The notes under the pieces: generated by a model
Seen by the model: only the letters and a program-made list of their open reading frames with translations
What the model was told of the DNA's origin: nothing
Database searches by the model: none
Shown: positions 7,568-16,659 of the stretch, piece after piece
Numbering within the stretch: the first letter of the stretch is position 1
How the letters are laid out: each line of letters starts with the position of its first letter
Assembly (NCBI RefSeq): GCF_025567165.1
Contig: NZ_JAOQKC010000010.1
Coordinates: 1 to 64,000 of the forward strand
Direction: 5' to 3'
Source: Laedolimicola ammoniilytica
Lineage (GTDB): Bacteria; Bacillota; Clostridia; Lachnospirales; Lachnospiraceae
DNA length: 64,000 bases
Made by a program: the position numbers and the translations under genes

Positions 7568-8050
7568 ATGGGGAAGAAGACAGATACGAGCAGCAGGTTG
7601 AGAGCTGCAATTGAGGAAATAATGAAAGATGAAAAAAAACGGAAAATATCAGATATACAGGATGAATTGAGTAAACGTGGTTTTATATTAGGGGAAGACT
7701 ATAATACAAACCATATTTCGGGAGTGTTGCGTACACTCAGAGAAGCTGGATGTCTGGAAAATCCGGATCGGGGCGTTTATCAAAAAAAAAATGCGGATGT
7801 GAAAGAAAAGTATGAAGAAAAAAGCACAGACACGCCGAAGAGACAGGAAGAATCCGAGGCTCACATAAAAGAAGTGAGCAAAATAGAGGAAGAGTTTATC
7901 TGCTCTATCCGGCAGGGAATTCAGTATTTAAATGCGGAAACAGAACACATTAATTATTCTGAGCTTGCTGCAAAAGATGGAAAAAGGCTGATACACCTTA
8001 TAGAAGTGAAAGAAGAAATAGAAAAAATACTGAAAAGCGTATATGAGTAG
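7568..8050 (+). CDS. Winged-helix protein, possible regulator or partner of the AAA/nuclease
   Basis: 160 residues. Residues 8-72 read as a winged helix: RAAIEEIMKDEKKRKISDIQ, then a recognition-helix-like NHISGVLRTLREAGCLE and a GVYQ wing. The middle (about 75-105) is charged and low in complexity, and the C-terminal 50 residues form a long helix, possibly for dimers. It starts with ATG after GGCGAGGAGAAG. It lies 17 bases before the AAA/PD-(D/E)XK gene on the same strand, so the two are probably one transcription unit. Inference: it represses the operon or targets its partner to DNA. No named family was recognised beyond the DNA-binding fold. Confidence 0.65.
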   Translation: MGKKTDTSSRLRAAIEEIMKDEKKRKISDIQDELSKRGFILGEDYNTNHISGVLRTLREAGCLENPDRGVYQKKNADVKEKYEEKSTDTPKRQEESEAHIKEVSKIEEEFICSIRQGIQYLNAETEHINYSELAAKDGKRLIHLIEVKEEIEKILKSVYE

Positions 8051-8067
8051 ACAGGGAGTAAAGAAGT

Positions 8068-9645
8068 ATGAAGGGATATCGGTTTTTCTTGAATCGTAAC
8101 AATGCGACAGATGGGTTCCATGAGTCCGTCAGCGGGCGTTATTATGTAGATAAATCAAAGATTATAACGTTTATAAATTCAAAAATTTCCACGAAAGAAA
8201 AATGGATATGTGTGACACATCCCAGACGTTTTGGTAAAAGTATGGTAGTTGAGATGCTGGCCTCCTATTATACAAAAGGCTGCAAGGCAGAAGAACTTTT
8301 TCGGGGATTAAAAGTAAAGGAGGATCCCTCTTTTTATCAGCACTTAAATAAGCATAATGTGATATATATGAATTTCAGCGGGTATTTTGAAAATACCATT
8401 GGATCCGACGGAGGAATTGAAAAGCTCAGTAAGAATCTTCTGCATGATTTGAAAGAAGAATATCCGGGTCTGTTGGACGAAAAAATGGAGCTTCCATTGG
8501 CTTTGGATATGGTGCAGCAGGTTACAGGTTCCAAATTCATCTTCCTGATTGACGAATGGGATACTATTTTCCGGTTTCAGAAAAATGAGAAGGCAAAACA
8601 GGAGCAGTTTCTGGGATTTCTGAAACTTTTATTTAAGGATCGAACCTATGTGGAGCTGGTATATATGACGGGAATTTTGCCCATAAAAAAGTATAATACA
8701 GGTTCTGCGCTGAATATGTTCCGGGAGTACACAATGCTGGAACCGAAGCAGATGGATCCATATTTTGGATTTAGTAAAGAGGAAGTAAAAGAGCTATGTC
8801 AGACTGCATCTGAGGATATGTTTGAAGAACTTACGGAATGGTACGATGGCTATTGTGGTCTGGGAGGAGTAGAAAAATATAATCCGCGTTCCGTGATAGA
8901 AGCATTAGAATCAGGAATATGCAGTGATTACTGGGCAAATACGGGTGGTTTTTCCGAGCTGGAAGATTATATTACCATGGATTTTGACGGCTTGGGGCAG
9001 GCCGTCACAAGACTTCTCGGAGGGGAAGAAATCCCGGTAAATGTTCTTGGCTTTTCCAATGATTTGGACAGCTTTCGTGATAAGGATGAAGTGATTACAG
9101 CTCTGATACATTTGGGGTATCTGACAATTCGAAATGGGAAAGCAAGAATTCCAAATCGGGAAATGCAGGAAGAGTTTGGCAATACGATAAAAAAGCTTTC
9201 CTGGGGCGAGGTATCCCGGTTACTGAATCAATCAAAACGCCTTTTAGAGGCAACACAGCAGATGGATGCGGAAACGGTAGCACAGATTCTGGAGGGAGTT
9301 CATGATGGGATGCATGAATTTAAAGAGTATAACAACGAACATACCTTGAAATGTGTGATACATCTTGCGTATTATGCTGCAATTGACGAATATGAGCTGA
9401 AATTTGAAGAAAATGCAGGAAAGGGTATTGCAGATTGTATTATGATTCCAAGAAAGCAGTCAAATCCTGGAATTATTTTAGAGTTAAAATATGATGGAAA
9501 TGTAGACGAAGCATTGACGCAGATAAAGACGAAAAATTATATCACCGGAATCCCGGACAGAGTAAAACAAGTGATTTTAGTAGGAATCAACTATGATAAG
9601 AAAACGAAGAGACATGAATGTAAGATGGAGCGTATAAAAAGATAA
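8068..9645 (+). CDS. AAA-ATPase with C-terminal PD-(D/E)XK domain (AAA-ATPase_like/DUF1703)
   Basis: 525 residues. The N-terminus has the YYVDKSKII signature of this family, then a P-loop variant HPRRFGKSM near 51-59, and a Walker B-like FIFLIDEWD near 154-162. A C-terminal nuclease-like block reads GIADCIMIP and then IILELKYD, giving the D...ExK pattern near 453-474. The size is typical of this family, which is expanded in gut Lachnospiraceae and Bacteroidetes; its cellular role is not established. The order (winged helix, then ATPase-nuclease) suggests a self-contained module. It ends 25 bases before a strong bidirectional terminator. Confidence 0.88.
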   Translation: MKGYRFFLNRNNATDGFHESVSGRYYVDKSKIITFINSKISTKEKWICVTHPRRFGKSMVVEMLASYYTKGCKAEELFRGLKVKEDPSFYQHLNKHNVIYMNFSGYFENTIGSDGGIEKLSKNLLHDLKEEYPGLLDEKMELPLALDMVQQVTGSKFIFLIDEWDTIFRFQKNEKAKQEQFLGFLKLLFKDRTYVELVYMTGILPIKKYNTGSALNMFREYTMLEPKQMDPYFGFSKEEVKELCQTASEDMFEELTEWYDGYCGLGGVEKYNPRSVIEALESGICSDYWANTGGFSELEDYITMDFDGLGQAVTRLLGGEEIPVNVLGFSNDLDSFRDKDEVITALIHLGYLTIRNGKARIPNREMQEEFGNTIKKLSWGEVSRLLNQSKRLLEATQQMDAETVAQILEGVHDGMHEFKEYNNEHTLKCVIHLAYYAAIDEYELKFEENAGKGIADCIMIPRKQSNPGIILELKYDGNVDEALTQIKTKNYITGIPDRVKQVILVGINYDKKTKRHECKMERIKR

Positions 9646-9669
9646 TACAGTAGAAAATATCCATGAACA

Positions 9670-9704
9670 GAGGGCGAGGCCCGCGAATTCGCGGCCTCGC
9701 CCTC
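9670..9704. terminator. Bidirectional terminator between convergent genes
   Basis: A near-perfect 35-base inverted repeat (arms GAGGGCGAGGC and GCCTCGCCCTC around a CGCGAATTCGCG core) lies between the plus-strand AAA gene and the minus-strand phosphoesterase gene. Confidence 0.75.
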
Positions 9705-9742
9705 ACTTTATCATGACTGCGCCCAGGACAAATTACCCGAAC

Positions 9743-12457
9743 CTAAATATCAATTCTATGACTCCCGGCCAGCTGCAGATTCTCCTCAGCCTCGGCTTCC
9801 AGAAGATCGAAATCATGCAGAATATCCGCATTTTTCTCAAAGGCATGAGCTACGTCTTTTTCGCCCTCCAGGGTGTAGAGAACCCAGTCGGCAAAATGAC
9901 CGGTCTTCATGACGAGCTCCTGGTGCTCGGACAGCTTGGCCTGCATCTGTGAGACCAGGGCGGTCAGAACCGGACGGGTCAGATGATGATAGTCCCGATA
10001 CATCTGCGCGATGGAATAGATGAAATTGCGCATCAGATTATAGTGCTCCAACCGTTTGGGATTGGATACGGTTTCGGGAAGCTCCTGGTAAAGCTTAAAG
10101 AATTCATCTAAATTCGTATCCTTTTCTGCTCGTATCATGCGGCGGATTCTGGGTAAGTGGTAGAAGTATCCGTCTTTATCGTGTTCCAGAAGGGAATAGC
10201 CCTTGCTGTTTAAAACATTTATCACACGCATAAAGCAGTAGCTGATATTTTCGTGCATATAAGCATCCCGAAATGGTTGGTCAGCAGGGGTAAGCTGAAA
10301 GACAGCTGTAAAATCTTCCAGCTTTTCGGCCAAATCAGTTCCGGTTCTTACTACAGCGGAGGAGAGCTCATTGACGGAAAGAGTATCCGTCAGGGTGGGT
10401 CTGGCGTTCGGTGCAGTGTTCTGCATATCCCATGCGATCCACTTGGTCAGCTGTTCCTGATAAATCAGATATTTCTGGTGAATCTCCAGAATATCGTGGG
10501 TCATTCGAACATAGCGGAGAAAAAGCCCGGAGTCTTCCGTGGAAATCTGAGCGATGTGGGCGGGATTCAGTTCATCAGCAAACTCGGAAAAGGGAACGCG
10601 TAGGGTGAGCGCCCGGTTCGTCGCGGTCTCCTGGCTCAGTTCAAAGTCCACAAGAATGGCGATTCCTCCATTTTCAAAATCAGATTCCCATGCGCTTTTT
10701 TGCTTATTCCAGCGAAATTCTCCGGCGGCGATATATTGCGCCGTGGGGTGAAAATAGTATCCGAAAAGCTGGAGATCCGGCAGATCTGCGCCGTCGTTGT
10801 ACCAGATGTCGGTCTCCTGCGTAAATTTTTTGCGCAAACCGGGATGCGGCATTTTGGCGGCAGGCAGGTGACGGACAGATTTTCCACTAAGGGCGTCGCT
10901 GAGTAGCTCAATGGTCAGATAATCGGTCTCATCGGCCTGTTCGGGCAGCTGAAATTTGATGTGAAAATGATTTTCAATCCGGGCAATGCGCTCCATCTGC
11001 TCCAGCCAGAAATCGGTCTCCTGGCAGAGCTCTTTCCAGGATTTCTGATTAGAGTGGACGGAAAAATGCAGGTTGTATGCTTCGTTCCCGGTCACCTTGA
11101 CAAAGGCCTTCCGGGCACTGAGATATTCCTTTATCCGTCGGAACCGGTAAAGACGCTCGTCCACATCCTGATAACAGCTCAGCCGGTAACAGAAAGAGAT
11201 TTCCGGTAAAGCGGATCGGGATTCTGTCAGGGTAATCTGAAATCCGTCGGCGCGGATATGGAGGCAGCTTCCATAAGGAAAAGAAAGCCGCAGTATCTGC
11301 ACCGGACAGAAGGGAGTGATGCTGCCGTCCAGATAGAGAAATCCCGAATATTCTTCCCGGGCGTCGAATTGCTCCTTCCAGCTTTGATAGGTGCCTTCGG
11401 ACATCTGGTAGAGCTGTTCAGGAAGACAGGCGGCGGACCTGGGGACGGGAAAGGCTTCCGTGGAAGTAGCAGGCGTCTGTCCGGCCGCATTTACAATCTG
11501 GTTGATCTTATAGCCGGACGTCTGCAGTGCAAACGGATAGACGCTCTTATCTGCTCCGCTGGGGTAGATGTAGGGATAGGGAGCCCAGCCGTCCGGGGAG
11601 TTCCAGAGGTACACGCGGATAGCGCCGGTACAGCTGGAAGGGTCGTATTCGCCCAGGATGATGCTGCTCTTGGTGCCTTCGTCTTCGTGAAGCAGGTTGC
11701 CGCATTGGAATTCGAAAAAATAATCCCGTTGTTGCCGCAGCAGATCCGAATGTTCGTGTCCGGCAAACCAGAGCTGGACATTGTAGTCCCGCATGAGGCT
11801 GAGGAGCATTTGCTGCTCCGCCCGGGACAGGTAATCGAAGGAGTAATGGGTCAGCAAAATCGTAGGCTTTTGCTGATTGAGCTGCTCCAGCAGGTTCAGA
11901 AAAAGCTCAGAACCGATGATCAGATCGCGCTCCCGACCGTGCATATAGGAGAGCGTGGTGTCAATGTGGAGCAGGTTAAAGTCGTCGGTCTCGATGCAGA
12001 AATGGGGATGAACCGGGTCGCGGTAACAGGCCAGACGGGGATCGTTTTTGGGGTATAATTGTTCCATAAGGGCGGTGAAATCCTGCTTTCCGTCCGAGAT
12101 ACGGGTCAGAGCTTCCGGTGAAATCGTTCCCGCCTTAGGATGATAGGACTCCATCATTTCCTCGATGGCGGCCTCGCGTGTTCCTGCTTTCCGATCGATG
12201 TCGTGATTTCCCGGAACGATATAAAGATGGTTTATATCGGTGCCGACAGCGTCGCAGAGAGCGGCCAGAAAGGAAAGGGTATCCTCCGCGAAATCACCGG
12301 ATGGCGCATAGCGCAGATCGCCGGTAAAGAAGATGTAATCGCAGAGAATATGATTTTCCCGCAGATATTCCGGCAGCTTTTTGCGCATGAGCCGGGTGTC
12401 TACGTCCTGTTTGTTCAGATGGATATCGGACAAATGCAGCCATTTGATCTTTTTCAT
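9743..12457 (-). CDS. Large metallophosphoesterase, partner of a GHKL ATPase
   Basis: 904 residues from the ATG at 12457, which follows AAGGGGGA; an earlier in-frame ATG at 12571 lies inside the upstream gene. The calcineurin-like motifs are D11-x-H13 (LSDIHL), GD at 46-47 (FFTGDLR), GNHD at 83-86, THYSF near 230 and GHEH near 260. This is a complete two-metal phosphoesterase set in the first 300 residues. The remaining 600 residues match no family I recognise and have mixed alpha and beta character. The upstream GHKL gene ends 16 bases before this start, so they form one operon. Inference: a nuclease or phosphodiesterase arm of a two-gene defence-like system. No signal peptide is visible, so it is cytoplasmic. 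Confidence 0.8.
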   Translation of the reverse strand: MKKIKWLHLSDIHLNKQDVDTRLMRKKLPEYLRENHILCDYIFFTGDLRYAPSGDFAEDTLSFLAALCDAVGTDINHLYIVPGNHDIDRKAGTREAAIEEMMESYHPKAGTISPEALTRISDGKQDFTALMEQLYPKNDPRLACYRDPVHPHFCIETDDFNLLHIDTTLSYMHGRERDLIIGSELFLNLLEQLNQQKPTILLTHYSFDYLSRAEQQMLLSLMRDYNVQLWFAGHEHSDLLRQQRDYFFEFQCGNLLHEDEGTKSSIILGEYDPSSCTGAIRVYLWNSPDGWAPYPYIYPSGADKSVYPFALQTSGYKINQIVNAAGQTPATSTEAFPVPRSAACLPEQLYQMSEGTYQSWKEQFDAREEYSGFLYLDGSITPFCPVQILRLSFPYGSCLHIRADGFQITLTESRSALPEISFCYRLSCYQDVDERLYRFRRIKEYLSARKAFVKVTGNEAYNLHFSVHSNQKSWKELCQETDFWLEQMERIARIENHFHIKFQLPEQADETDYLTIELLSDALSGKSVRHLPAAKMPHPGLRKKFTQETDIWYNDGADLPDLQLFGYYFHPTAQYIAAGEFRWNKQKSAWESDFENGGIAILVDFELSQETATNRALTLRVPFSEFADELNPAHIAQISTEDSGLFLRYVRMTHDILEIHQKYLIYQEQLTKWIAWDMQNTAPNARPTLTDTLSVNELSSAVVRTGTDLAEKLEDFTAVFQLTPADQPFRDAYMHENISYCFMRVINVLNSKGYSLLEHDKDGYFYHLPRIRRMIRAEKDTNLDEFFKLYQELPETVSNPKRLEHYNLMRNFIYSIAQMYRDYHHLTRPVLTALVSQMQAKLSEHQELVMKTGHFADWVLYTLEGEKDVAHAFEKNADILHDFDLLEAEAEENLQLAGSHRIDI

Positions 12458-12473
12458 AAGTAGTCCCCCTTCA

Positions 12474-14213
12474 TTAATCGTCGGAAGAATCCTTATGGGT
12501 TTCGTCGATGGCGGTGGACAGGACAGCGCCCCACTGATTGCGGAGCTGTTCCAACAGAGCTTCATTTTCACGTTCGAACATGGTTTCCGCCTTGGCGTAG
12601 GCGAAAAGCATCATAAGAAGGGCGTCCCAGGTCTTGCGACTGGAGCCGGAATCGTCCGTGATACGGGCGGTTCGGAGGGGCTTCATGATCGCGTCATAAA
12701 AAGGATGATTTACATTCAGCTTGATAATGACGGAACCCGGAGTGTGAACGGTTTCAAAGAAGAAGGATTTCGGATAAGAAACCAGCTCGACCGAGTAGGG
12801 TTTGCTGCGCAGTTCTTCCTTTTTCTTTTCCTGAGCAGCTTTTTGCTCCTGGGGATCAGGCCGCTTGGTAGACAGGGCCTCCTGGACGGTCAGATTCAGT
12901 TTGTTGTCCGCTTCTTCCGGCGTCACCTGTGTGGTGCCGGGCCCCTGCGGCAGATTGTGGGAGATTTCAGCCATGGTATTTTCCGCGGCAGCGAAATCGC
13001 TTTGTTCTTCGTCGGCAGCGGCTTCATTTTTGGAGAAAAACTCCCGGATAATTTTCCGGGCGCCCGGTATATATTTCATCAATTCATTTCGAATCTGCTC
13101 TTTCAGGCTTTCGATGGGCTCTGCGCCACGTTTGATATAGCGGACCTGAAAATAGCTGTCCAGTTCAGGCGGGAAAGAGATTTCGCAACCCCAGAAACGG
13201 TCAATATCAAGGGATTTGGCTTCGCCCTTTTTTCCGGTGATATAGGGGACATGTCCATACAGGACCTCGCGATCAGCCCGGAGAATAGATATGCCTTCGT
13301 TTTCGTGGATTTTTCGTTTTCGAGCTTCCTGAGAACCTCCATCGCCTCGGATTTTTCGCCACTCCTCGGGAAGCAGAGTCAGGTGGATGATGACGTCTGC
13401 CGTCTTTCCGGGCTGATTTTCGATTTCCTTGGGAATGCGGATGGTTCCCCAATCGGTAGCTTTCGGCTCCATGGGAAGCCCTTTTTCCCGGTTCTCTGCG
13501 TCAAATTTCGTCGGACCCGCGATGTAGAGCGGATCATGAAGATAAATCGGCTCCGTCTGAAAGCCGGGCTCCCCGTCCATACGGAGATGCATGAACAGTT
13601 TCAAGCCCCGTTCAATAAATTTGCGGTAGGTCCGTCCCAGATAATGGGCCAGTCCCTCCAGATCGCCGTCGATACGGTCGCAGTTTTTCAGAAGGACGAT
13701 GGTTCCGGCCTGGCCTTTCAGAAGAGCGGCGTACTCTTCCGCAGGTGTTTTGGGAACGGGAACCGGCAGCTTCTTCAGCTTGCGGGCGTTGACCTCGTCC
13801 AGGTCGATGTAAGAATAGAGAAAATCCTCTTCCGGATTCATGCGGGAATAGACTTCTACACGCCGGGCCAGGGAGATACTGCCCAGGGTCATGCCCACGC
13901 CGAAGCGTCCGATTCCCGGCCGTTCCCGGTTGGCGGGACGGATGGATTCGCCCAGAGCCAGGCATTTGCTGATGGTGGTGAAATCCATGCCACAGCCGTT
14001 ATCGGCCACGGCGATCTCGGTAATTCTGGTTTTGGGCCGTCCTTTCCCTTTTTGTTTGCTTCTGGTAATGCAGAGATCGATGCGGGCAGCGCCGGCTTCC
14101 ACAGAGTTGTCGACGATTTCGCCCATTCCGTTTTCCGGGGAATACTCGTTATAGCGCAAGGACTCATAGAGCTTGTCCACGCGGATTAAGGGCATCTGTT
14201 CTTTTAAAGTCAT
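12474..14213 (-). CDS. GHKL (Hsp90/MORC-like) ATPase
   Basis: 579 residues from the ATG at 14213, preceded by AAGGAGGG. The Bergerat fold is clear: N box GEIVDNSVEA (E32, N36), G1 box DNGCGM (71-76), and G2 box GIGRFGVGM (100-108). A basic stretch (RSKQKGKGRPK) splits the N and G1 boxes. The layout resembles prokaryotic MORC-like and MutL-type ATPases rather than histidine kinases, because no phospho-acceptor domain is present. The C-terminal third has a charged helical segment near 440-475. The downstream phosphoesterase is its operon partner. ATP-driven clamping on DNA coupled to a phosphoesterase is an inference from fold and linkage. Confidence 0.85.
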   Translation of the reverse strand: MTLKEQMPLIRVDKLYESLRYNEYSPENGMGEIVDNSVEAGAARIDLCITRSKQKGKGRPKTRITEIAVADNGCGMDFTTISKCLALGESIRPANRERPGIGRFGVGMTLGSISLARRVEVYSRMNPEEDFLYSYIDLDEVNARKLKKLPVPVPKTPAEEYAALLKGQAGTIVLLKNCDRIDGDLEGLAHYLGRTYRKFIERGLKLFMHLRMDGEPGFQTEPIYLHDPLYIAGPTKFDAENREKGLPMEPKATDWGTIRIPKEIENQPGKTADVIIHLTLLPEEWRKIRGDGGSQEARKRKIHENEGISILRADREVLYGHVPYITGKKGEAKSLDIDRFWGCEISFPPELDSYFQVRYIKRGAEPIESLKEQIRNELMKYIPGARKIIREFFSKNEAAADEEQSDFAAAENTMAEISHNLPQGPGTTQVTPEEADNKLNLTVQEALSTKRPDPQEQKAAQEKKKEELRSKPYSVELVSYPKSFFFETVHTPGSVIIKLNVNHPFYDAIMKPLRTARITDDSGSSRKTWDALLMMLFAYAKAETMFERENEALLEQLRNQWGAVLSTAIDETHKDSSDD

Positions 14214-14250
14214 AAATTGACCCTCCTTAAAATGATTTACCGAGTCCCAT

Positions 14251-14281
14251 AAAAAAAGCGCCATGCAGTTTTGCAAGGCGC
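14251..14281 (-). terminator. Hairpin with T run in the leader of the GHKL operon
   Basis: On the minus strand GCGCCTTGCA and TGCATGGCGC pair and are followed by seven T residues, 38 bases before the GHKL start codon. It could be an attenuator or the terminator of a short upstream transcript. The remaining gap to 14500 holds another GC-rich hairpin near 14323-14343 but no recognisable gene. Confidence 0.55.
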
Positions 14282-14500
14282 AACAGAACATCATTGTCGG
14301 ATAAAGTCATATAAAAACAGACCGCCCCTTCACGGGCCGGAATAAAATAACATTCATATGGAAAACTTTATCATCGATCATCCTGCATTTCTGTCCCCAC
14401 GATACGATGCCGCAGAGCTCTTACAAAACTCGATTACTTATTAATTAGCATAATCTTCCATAGATGTCAAGTGTTTCCGCAATGCGGGGCCTTCTGCTAC

Positions 14501-14529
14501 TTGTAGCGTCCATAAAAACTTGTTATAAT
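14501..14529 (+). promoter_or_regulatory. Sigma-A-type promoter
   Basis: TTGTAG and TATAAT are separated by 17 bases, 40 bases upstream of the start codon at 14569. Confidence 0.7.
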
Positions 14530-14568
14530 AAAAAAAGATTTTTGTATTGTAACGAAGGGAGTATTCCA

Positions 14569-15789
14569 ATGAACTGGTTGAAGGAGCATGAGGCGGATTC
14601 CTGGATTTTGAAAGGCGCGATCGTCTTTTTCCTGTTGTTTCCGGCGTTTTACAGCCCTTATACGGATGTGTACCAGAGCGCCTATTACGCGGGCTTTTCC
14701 TGGGCATACTTTATGATGGCGCTATATATGGCGATACAGGTATGGAAGAAGAAGGAGAAGATCTGGCCGCTTTCGGGCGCGGCGCTGGTTTATTTTGCCG
14801 GACTGCTGGTGTATAATCTATTGTCACTGTATTTTAATCACAAGTATCTGCACTGGTACTGGGAGCAGGTAAATAATACCGTAGCCTTTGTGCTGTTTGC
14901 GGTGCTCGCCATCTTTCAGGTGCGGCCGGATGAGGGAAAGCAGGATAATGTCCGGTTCCTGCTTCATTGTATCGTGATATCGAATGCGGTCAGCCTGGTT
15001 TATTATCTGATGGGCTACACCAAGTTTATGGTCTGCAACAATCAGTTTATTTTCTTTGAACTGCCAGGGGATTTCTATGAATCCCGCCATTACTGGATTT
15101 ACAGCCATAAAAGCGAATATGCGCTGATGCTGGTGGCCTTTATCGCCCTGTTTATCGCGTATCGGAAGAAGTTCCGGAGCACAGTGACCTTTGCGCTCAG
15201 CACGGCGCTGCTGCTTGTCTGCCTGTATTTGACCCATTCCTGGACGGGAATTGCGGGCGTGTTCCTGATTATTATTGGAAGCGTGCTGGATCAGGTGGAC
15301 TGGAAGCATTTTAAGATGAAAAAATGGTATTATCCTGCAGCAGGAGGATTTTTGGTTGTGGCCGGAGCAACGGCCTATAAGCTTATGGCGGAGCGCAACA
15401 TTATGAACCTGGGTAACCGGGTTCCCATCTGGAAATCTGTATGGCAGATCATTCTGAAGCATCCGGAGGGCTGGGGTCTGCGCTTTGGCGAGTCGGTCAT
15501 TTCCGTGGACGAGCTGGGCGGTTTCCTGGTAAATAATGCCCACAATGTATTTTTTAACCAGATGCTCCGGTTTTCCATCCCGGTGGGTATCGTATTTACC
15601 CTGTTGTTCCTGGGGATCGTCATTTATACCCTGGTAAAAGGCAGGAGCTTCCTGCTGGCGGGCACCTGGGCAGCGCTGCTGGTTTTGCTGGATATGGACT
15701 ATGCGCTGATGAGTTCCCAGATGGCGCTTCTGTTTCTGGTGGTATGGTTGATTACCATTTACAAAGCCCCTATTTTTAATAGGAAATAA
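14569..15789 (+). CDS. O-antigen ligase/Wzy-like polytopic membrane protein
   Basis: 406 residues from the ATG at 14569, after GAAGGGAG and below a good promoter. About ten hydrophobic membrane segments are spread over the length. In the C-terminal half a large extracytoplasmic loop holds GNRVPIWKSVWQ, then HPEGWGLRFGES and NNAHNVFFNQ. The R...W and NAHN features are typical of the Wzy_C/O-antigen ligase family, which moves or polymerises lipid-linked glycans outside the membrane. No glycan cluster surrounds it: the GHKL pair lies upstream and the atp operon downstream, so the substrate cannot be guessed. In a Gram-positive cell a role in capsule or secondary wall polymer is likely. Confidence 0.78.
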   Translation: MNWLKEHEADSWILKGAIVFFLLFPAFYSPYTDVYQSAYYAGFSWAYFMMALYMAIQVWKKKEKIWPLSGAALVYFAGLLVYNLLSLYFNHKYLHWYWEQVNNTVAFVLFAVLAIFQVRPDEGKQDNVRFLLHCIVISNAVSLVYYLMGYTKFMVCNNQFIFFELPGDFYESRHYWIYSHKSEYALMLVAFIALFIAYRKKFRSTVTFALSTALLLVCLYLTHSWTGIAGVFLIIIGSVLDQVDWKHFKMKKWYYPAAGGFLVVAGATAYKLMAERNIMNLGNRVPIWKSVWQIILKHPEGWGLRFGESVISVDELGGFLVNNAHNVFFNQMLRFSIPVGIVFTLLFLGIVIYTLVKGRSFLLAGTWAALLVLLDMDYALMSSQMALLFLVVWLITIYKAPIFNRK

Positions 15790-15833
15790 GGCTTCGGCGC
15801 TGTGATTTTAAATGTTAAAAAAACATAAAAAAA

Positions 15834-15862
15834 TTGACTTGCGCCCCCGAAAATAGTAATAT
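15834..15862 (+). promoter_or_regulatory. Promoter of the atp operon
   Basis: TTGACT and TAATAT are separated by 17 bases, 55 bases upstream of the first small gene of the operon. Confidence 0.8.
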
Positions 15863-15917
15863 CAGAAGTGTGTATACAAAGAAAAACGGAAACGACGAGG
15901 CAGGAGAGAACGCGGAA

Positions 15918-16190
15918 ATGAAAGAGATGAAATGGTGGATGGATATCGTGAAAAATCTGACCATGCTGACCCAGTTCAGCTTCACTCTGGTGACGCCGCT
16001 TCTGATGTGTCTGGGTATTTGCTGGCTGCTGTGCGCGAAGGCGGGACTTGGCGGCTGGATTTATATCCCGGGATTTTTCTTTGGCATGGGAGGCTCCGGA
16101 ATGGTGGCCTGGAAACTGTATGTATCCGTGACCGGCAGACAGAAAAAGGAGGAGACGAAAAAGCATATCTCCTTCAACCGGCACGAGTAG
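15918..16190 (+). CDS. AtpZ/AtpI-like small membrane protein
   Basis: 90 residues from the ATG at 15918. Two hydrophobic segments, about 18-38 and 46-66, are separated by a short glycine-rich turn (KAGLGGWIYIPGFFFGMG), followed by a basic tail. This two-helix hairpin at the head of an atp operon matches the AtpZ/AtpI family. AtpZ is thought to help import or supply Mg2+ or Ca2+ and to assist ATP synthase assembly. The next gene starts 14 bases later, and the whole set is read from the promoter at 15834. The in-frame ATG at 15834 overlaps the promoter and was not chosen. Confidence 0.75.
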   Translation: MKEMKWWMDIVKNLTMLTQFSFTLVTPLLMCLGICWLLCAKAGLGGWIYIPGFFFGMGGSGMVAWKLYVSVTGRQKKEETKKHISFNRHE

Positions 16191-16204
16191 AAAAGGTGGA
16201 ATGT

Positions 16205-16621
16205 ATGAGCAAGCTTTTGGACAATATGCAGCCTGCGATTAAAGAGGAGACGAAGCATGTGGCGATTTATACGGCCACAGGCGTGGCGCTCATGTGGCTG
16301 GTATTTCTGGTACTTCACTTCACAATGCCGGAAAAGGTGCCGTTTAATTACACGGTGATTCTCGGCGGACTCGGCGGCGGAGCTGTCGCCGTGCTGAATT
16401 TCCTGTGGATGGGTCTCATGGTGCAGAAGGCGGCCGCGAAGGCAGGCGACCAGGACGCGGTGAAGACCCTGGTAAAAGGAAGCTATTCCCAGAGAATGTT
16501 GTTTCAGATGCTCTGGGTGATCATAGCGATTATCGCCCCCTGCTTTCACTATGCGGCGGGTATTCTTCCGCTTCTGTTCCCGGGAACGGGAATCAAGATC
16601 ATGGGAATTTTGAAGAAATAG
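16205..16621 (+). CDS. atpI: ATP synthase subunit I-like protein
   Basis: 138 residues from the ATG at 16205 (site AAGGTGGA). Four hydrophobic segments are visible near 20-42, 48-72, 95-115 and 118-135. The glycine-rich VILGGLGGGAVAVLNFLWMG in the second helix is typical of ATP synthase I proteins that help build the c-ring, notably in Na+-coupled enzymes. It sits between the AtpZ-like gene and atpB, the usual place. Sequence similarity in this family is low, so the call rests on position, size and topology. Confidence 0.7.
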   Translation: MSKLLDNMQPAIKEETKHVAIYTATGVALMWLVFLVLHFTMPEKVPFNYTVILGGLGGGAVAVLNFLWMGLMVQKAAAKAGDQDAVKTLVKGSYSQRMLFQMLWVIIAIIAPCFHYAAGILPLLFPGTGIKIMGILKK

Positions 16622-16659
16622 GAACTGTTGGAATATGTGAAGTTAGGAGGTGAAGATGC

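Noticed and set aside
12381..14189. Open frame of 602 codons antisense to the GHKL gene
   Set aside because: The GHKL protein has all three ATP-binding boxes and a good start; the antisense product is low-complexity and unrecognisable.
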